Source: Planctomycetota bacterium (lineage in GTDB: Bacteria; Planctomycetota; PUPC01; DSUN01). From it: 14,517 nt of DNA. The notes under the pieces are model-generated. The model searched no databases. It saw only the letters and a list, made by a program, of their open reading frames with translations, and was not told the origin of the DNA. The position numbers and the translations under genes were made by a program. Shown here in pieces: positions 12,561-14,517 of this stretch. Position 1 is the first letter of the stretch. Every line of letters starts with the position of its first letter. The stretch spans positions 1 through 14,517 of the forward strand of contig VGYW01000207.1 of the NCBI GenBank assembly GCA_016872875.1, written 5' to 3'.

Positions 12561-14517
12561 TCAATCCAGCAGCACGATGTCGGTACCCTCGGACTGGATG
12601 TCGCGGATGCGGTGGCCGTCAATGAGGATTTGGTAAGCGACGCCCTTGGCGGCCTTGACGTGGGCTTTGCCATCGCGGAGCTCGACGGGGAAGGGGGCGA
12701 GGACGCGCCGCTTGCCGTCGGTGGCGAGGGCCAGGGAGTCGAGCTGGCCGTCGAGGACCAGCCGCAGGCTCACGAAGGCGCAGGGGTTGATGTTCGGCCC
12801 CTGGCGCCGCTGGGCGGCCAGGACGAACGAGTCGGGCAGCGTGCCCGCGAGCTTGCCGTCGGGATACTCCTGCTGTTCGGCGGAGATGAGGATGCCGCGG
12901 GCGAGGTGGGACCAGCCGAGCGTCTTGTCGTAGGGGGCGAGCATGGTGAGGGCGTAGGCGTAGACGCCTCCGCACCACTGGACGGGCAGGCCCATCCAGT
13001 TCGGGGCGCGGTAGCCCGTGGCGCCGTAGACGGGCACGGCGGCGTAGAGCATGATGGGGTAGCGGGTCCAGAGGTAGACGAATGGGACTCCGCTGAGTGC
13101 CCAGCGGCGCGCCTCGGCCAGGTAGTCCTTCCTCCCCGTCAGTTCGTGGCCGCGGACGTATGCCCAGACGAGGTAGGCGGAGGCCAGGACGTCGGGGGTG
13201 TGGAGCGACAGCTCCCAGGTCTGCGCGCCGCGCGGCACGTCGAAGCGTTTCATGTAGTCGAGGGCCTTGAGGCCGGCGTCGAGCGCGGCCCTATCCCCGG
13301 TCATGCGGGCGAAGTCGAGGAGGACCGCGGCCGGGCGGGCGCAGTGGCCGCTGGCGGTGTCCTCGTAGTGGCCCTTCTGGTAGGCGCCCTGGTAGCGCCA
13401 GGAGCCGTCGGGCTTCTGCCCCTCGATGAGCTTCTTCGCCTGGGCGGAGCGCATCTCAAGCCACTCCTTGGCGCGGCCGGTGACGAACCAGATGGCGTCG
13501 TTCTCGACGTGCGAGCCGCCGCCGGCGAGCTTGTCGAGCTTCGGGGCTTCGCCCGTGAGGCGCCAGATGGTGGAGGCGAAGGCGGCGAAGGGCTGGCGGG
13601 TCCAGTTGGGCTCGGCGCAATGGCCCCAGCCGCCTTCGCCCTTCAGGGGGCCGTCGAGGGCGGCGAGGGCTAGTTTCCACTGGGCCTCGCGGCTGCGGGG
13701 CGCCTTGGGCAGGGGCGGGAGGCCCTGCTTCTTCACGGCCCAGAGGACCGTCTCCTCGATGGTTGCGGCGCCGGCGAAGATGGTGGCCTCGATCTTCCTG
13801 CCTCGGAGGGCCATGCGATGGTCGGGCGTGCCGTCGAAAAAGTTCGGCGCGGCATAGACGGGCTGGAGGGCCATGTCCTGCCAGGCCACGGCCACGGCGC
13901 CGCGGCCGGTCACGCAGGCCATGAGGGGCATGGTGACTTTGAGCGGGTCGGGCGCGAAGCGCAGGTGCTCCGGCGTCTCGATGTCGAGCTTCGAGGAGGA
14001 GCACTCGCCCTTTCCGAGGTACTCAAGCCCCGCGAAGAGGCCGGCTTCGAGCGGCCCGATGGCGCGCACGGCCGGGCCTTCGCAGGGCCGCGGGCTCTCG
14101 ATGGAGACGGCGAGCTCGCCCTTGTGGAGGGCGAGCTCGAGAGAGACGCCTTCGCCCTCGAAGCGGATGTCGCCCTTCCCCCAGATTTTGGCGATGGGGC
14201 CTTTGCCGCCGACCCGCCGCATGGGGGGCACGACGCCGTTGACGGCGACGAGCGGCGCGATGGCCGCCAGGACCTCCTTGCCTCTCTCAAGGAACGCGCC
14301 GGAGGCGTCGCTGGCCACGCGGAGGGTGAGGCCGGCCGACTCGCGCGTGATCCAGGCGTCGCGCGCCTTGGGGCGATAGAGAAACACGGTTCGGCGGACG
14401 GGCGGCAGGCCCTTCGCCTCGAGCGCGACGGCCACGGCCTCGAAGGGCGACCTGCCCTCGAGCCTCAGCACCGGCCGCTCCACCGCTCCCCCGGCAACGC
14501 TCGCCTTCGTGCCGCCG
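12561..14517 (-). CDS. Partial large protein, paralogue of the giant secreted protein
   Basis: The frame is open to the right edge, so the N-terminus is missing; at least 652 residues are visible. Counting from the GTG codon at 14483 as residue 1, a beta domain occupies about 1-250 (GLEYLGKGECSSSKLDI 152-168, GAVAVAWQD). A helical domain spans about 265-580, with VPRGAQTWELSLHTPDVLAS, VPFVYLW, VPVYGATG and GLPVQWCGG. These align in order with the giant protein's SSSSLDI, PRAAQVWEVPVHTPDLL, IPFIYLW, IPVYGAT and RPVQWNG. The shared W-E-x3-HTPD motif (W423, E424, H428, D431) is a good candidate for a functional site. A short beta tail ends in DIVLLD. No CARDB or C-terminal binding module is seen and no repeat insertions occur. 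Enzyme class is not known; a glycan-active enzyme is inferred from the domain order. Confidence 0.82.
   Translation of the reverse strand, partial: GGTKASVAGGAVERPVLRLEGRSPFEAVAVALEAKGLPPVRRTVFLYRPKARDAWITRESAGLTLRVASDASGAFLERGKEVLAAIAPLVAVNGVVPPMRRVGGKGPIAKIWGKGDIRFEGEGVSLELALHKGELAVSIESPRPCEGPAVRAIGPLEAGLFAGLEYLGKGECSSSKLDIETPEHLRFAPDPLKVTMPLMACVTGRGAVAVAWQDMALQPVYAAPNFFDGTPDHRMALRGRKIEATIFAGAATIEETVLWAVKKQGLPPLPKAPRSREAQWKLALAALDGPLKGEGGWGHCAEPNWTRQPFAAFASTIWRLTGEAPKLDKLAGGGSHVENDAIWFVTGRAKEWLEMRSAQAKKLIEGQKPDGSWRYQGAYQKGHYEDTASGHCARPAAVLLDFARMTGDRAALDAGLKALDYMKRFDVPRGAQTWELSLHTPDVLASAYLVWAYVRGHELTGRKDYLAEARRWALSGVPFVYLWTRYPIMLYAAVPVYGATGYRAPNWMGLPVQWCGGVYAYALTMLAPYDKTLGWSHLARGILISAEQQEYPDGKLAGTLPDSFVLAAQRRQGPNINPCAFVSLRLVLDGQLDSLALATDGKRRVLAPFPVELRDGKAHVKAAKGVAYQILIDGHRIRDIQSEGTDIVLLD

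Noticed and set aside
12339..13673. Open frame of 444 codons on the plus strand over the right-hand partial gene
   Set aside because: It begins in repeat C and runs antisense to a gene with clear homology to the giant protein; the translation has no family features.

Overview
This is a high-GC bacterial window that looks like a Planctomycetota or other PVC-group genome, possibly metagenome-assembled. The clues are a short secreted protein resembling the planctomycete TIGR03067 domain, a Gfo/Idh/MocA oxidoreductase beside a neutral-ceramidase-like protein, two very large secreted proteins of an unnamed carbohydrate-active-like type, and heavy seeding with inverted-repeat elements. The lineage is inferred from these genes only; no rRNA or tRNA is present.

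Layout. 1-323 is non-coding with a hairpin repeat. On the minus strand follow a small four-helix membrane ORF (324-686), a 76-nt remnant matching the 3' end of a DUF2284 gene (735-810), a PIN-toxin/small-partner pair (815-1458), an intact DUF2284 Cys-rich protein (1519-2088) and a giant secreted multidomain protein (2259-6485). A divergent intergenic region (6486-6746) holds a large GTC/GAC inverted repeat and candidate promoters for both sides. On the plus strand follow the oxidoreductase (6747-7799), the ceramidase-like protein (7925-9361), a nucleotidyltransferase plus 126-aa partner (9468-10423), a short remnant resembling the ceramidase-like 3' end (10430-10471), an AAA/DUF4143 ATPase (10572-11792) and the TIGR03067-like protein (11840-12292). 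Converging from the right edge is a partial minus-strand gene (12561-14517), a distant paralogue of the giant protein.

How it fits together. The backbone appears to be catabolic and secreted functions: two paralogous exported proteins, a sugar-type dehydrogenase and an amidohydrolase-like ceramidase homologue. Three accessory modules (PIN pair, nucleotidyltransferase pair, AAA/DUF4143 ATPase) interrupt it, each with its own candidate promoter.

The most interesting signal is that both toxin-antitoxin-like pairs have the same architecture: complete host gene, short promoter-bearing spacer, toxin, overlapping partner, and, within 7 nt of the partner's stop codon, a second diverged copy of the host gene's last codons. 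The DUF2284 case is well supported (55 of 72 nt identical, 15 of 24 residues). The ceramidase case is shorter and weaker. This suggests small cassettes that enter the 3' ends of genes and leave the host with a complete end.

A second theme is capture of interspersed repeats by coding sequence. At least four repeat types lie inside or across the ends of reading frames, including an in-frame stretch of roughly 70 residues in the giant protein and a possible repeat-encoded leader on the ceramidase-like protein.
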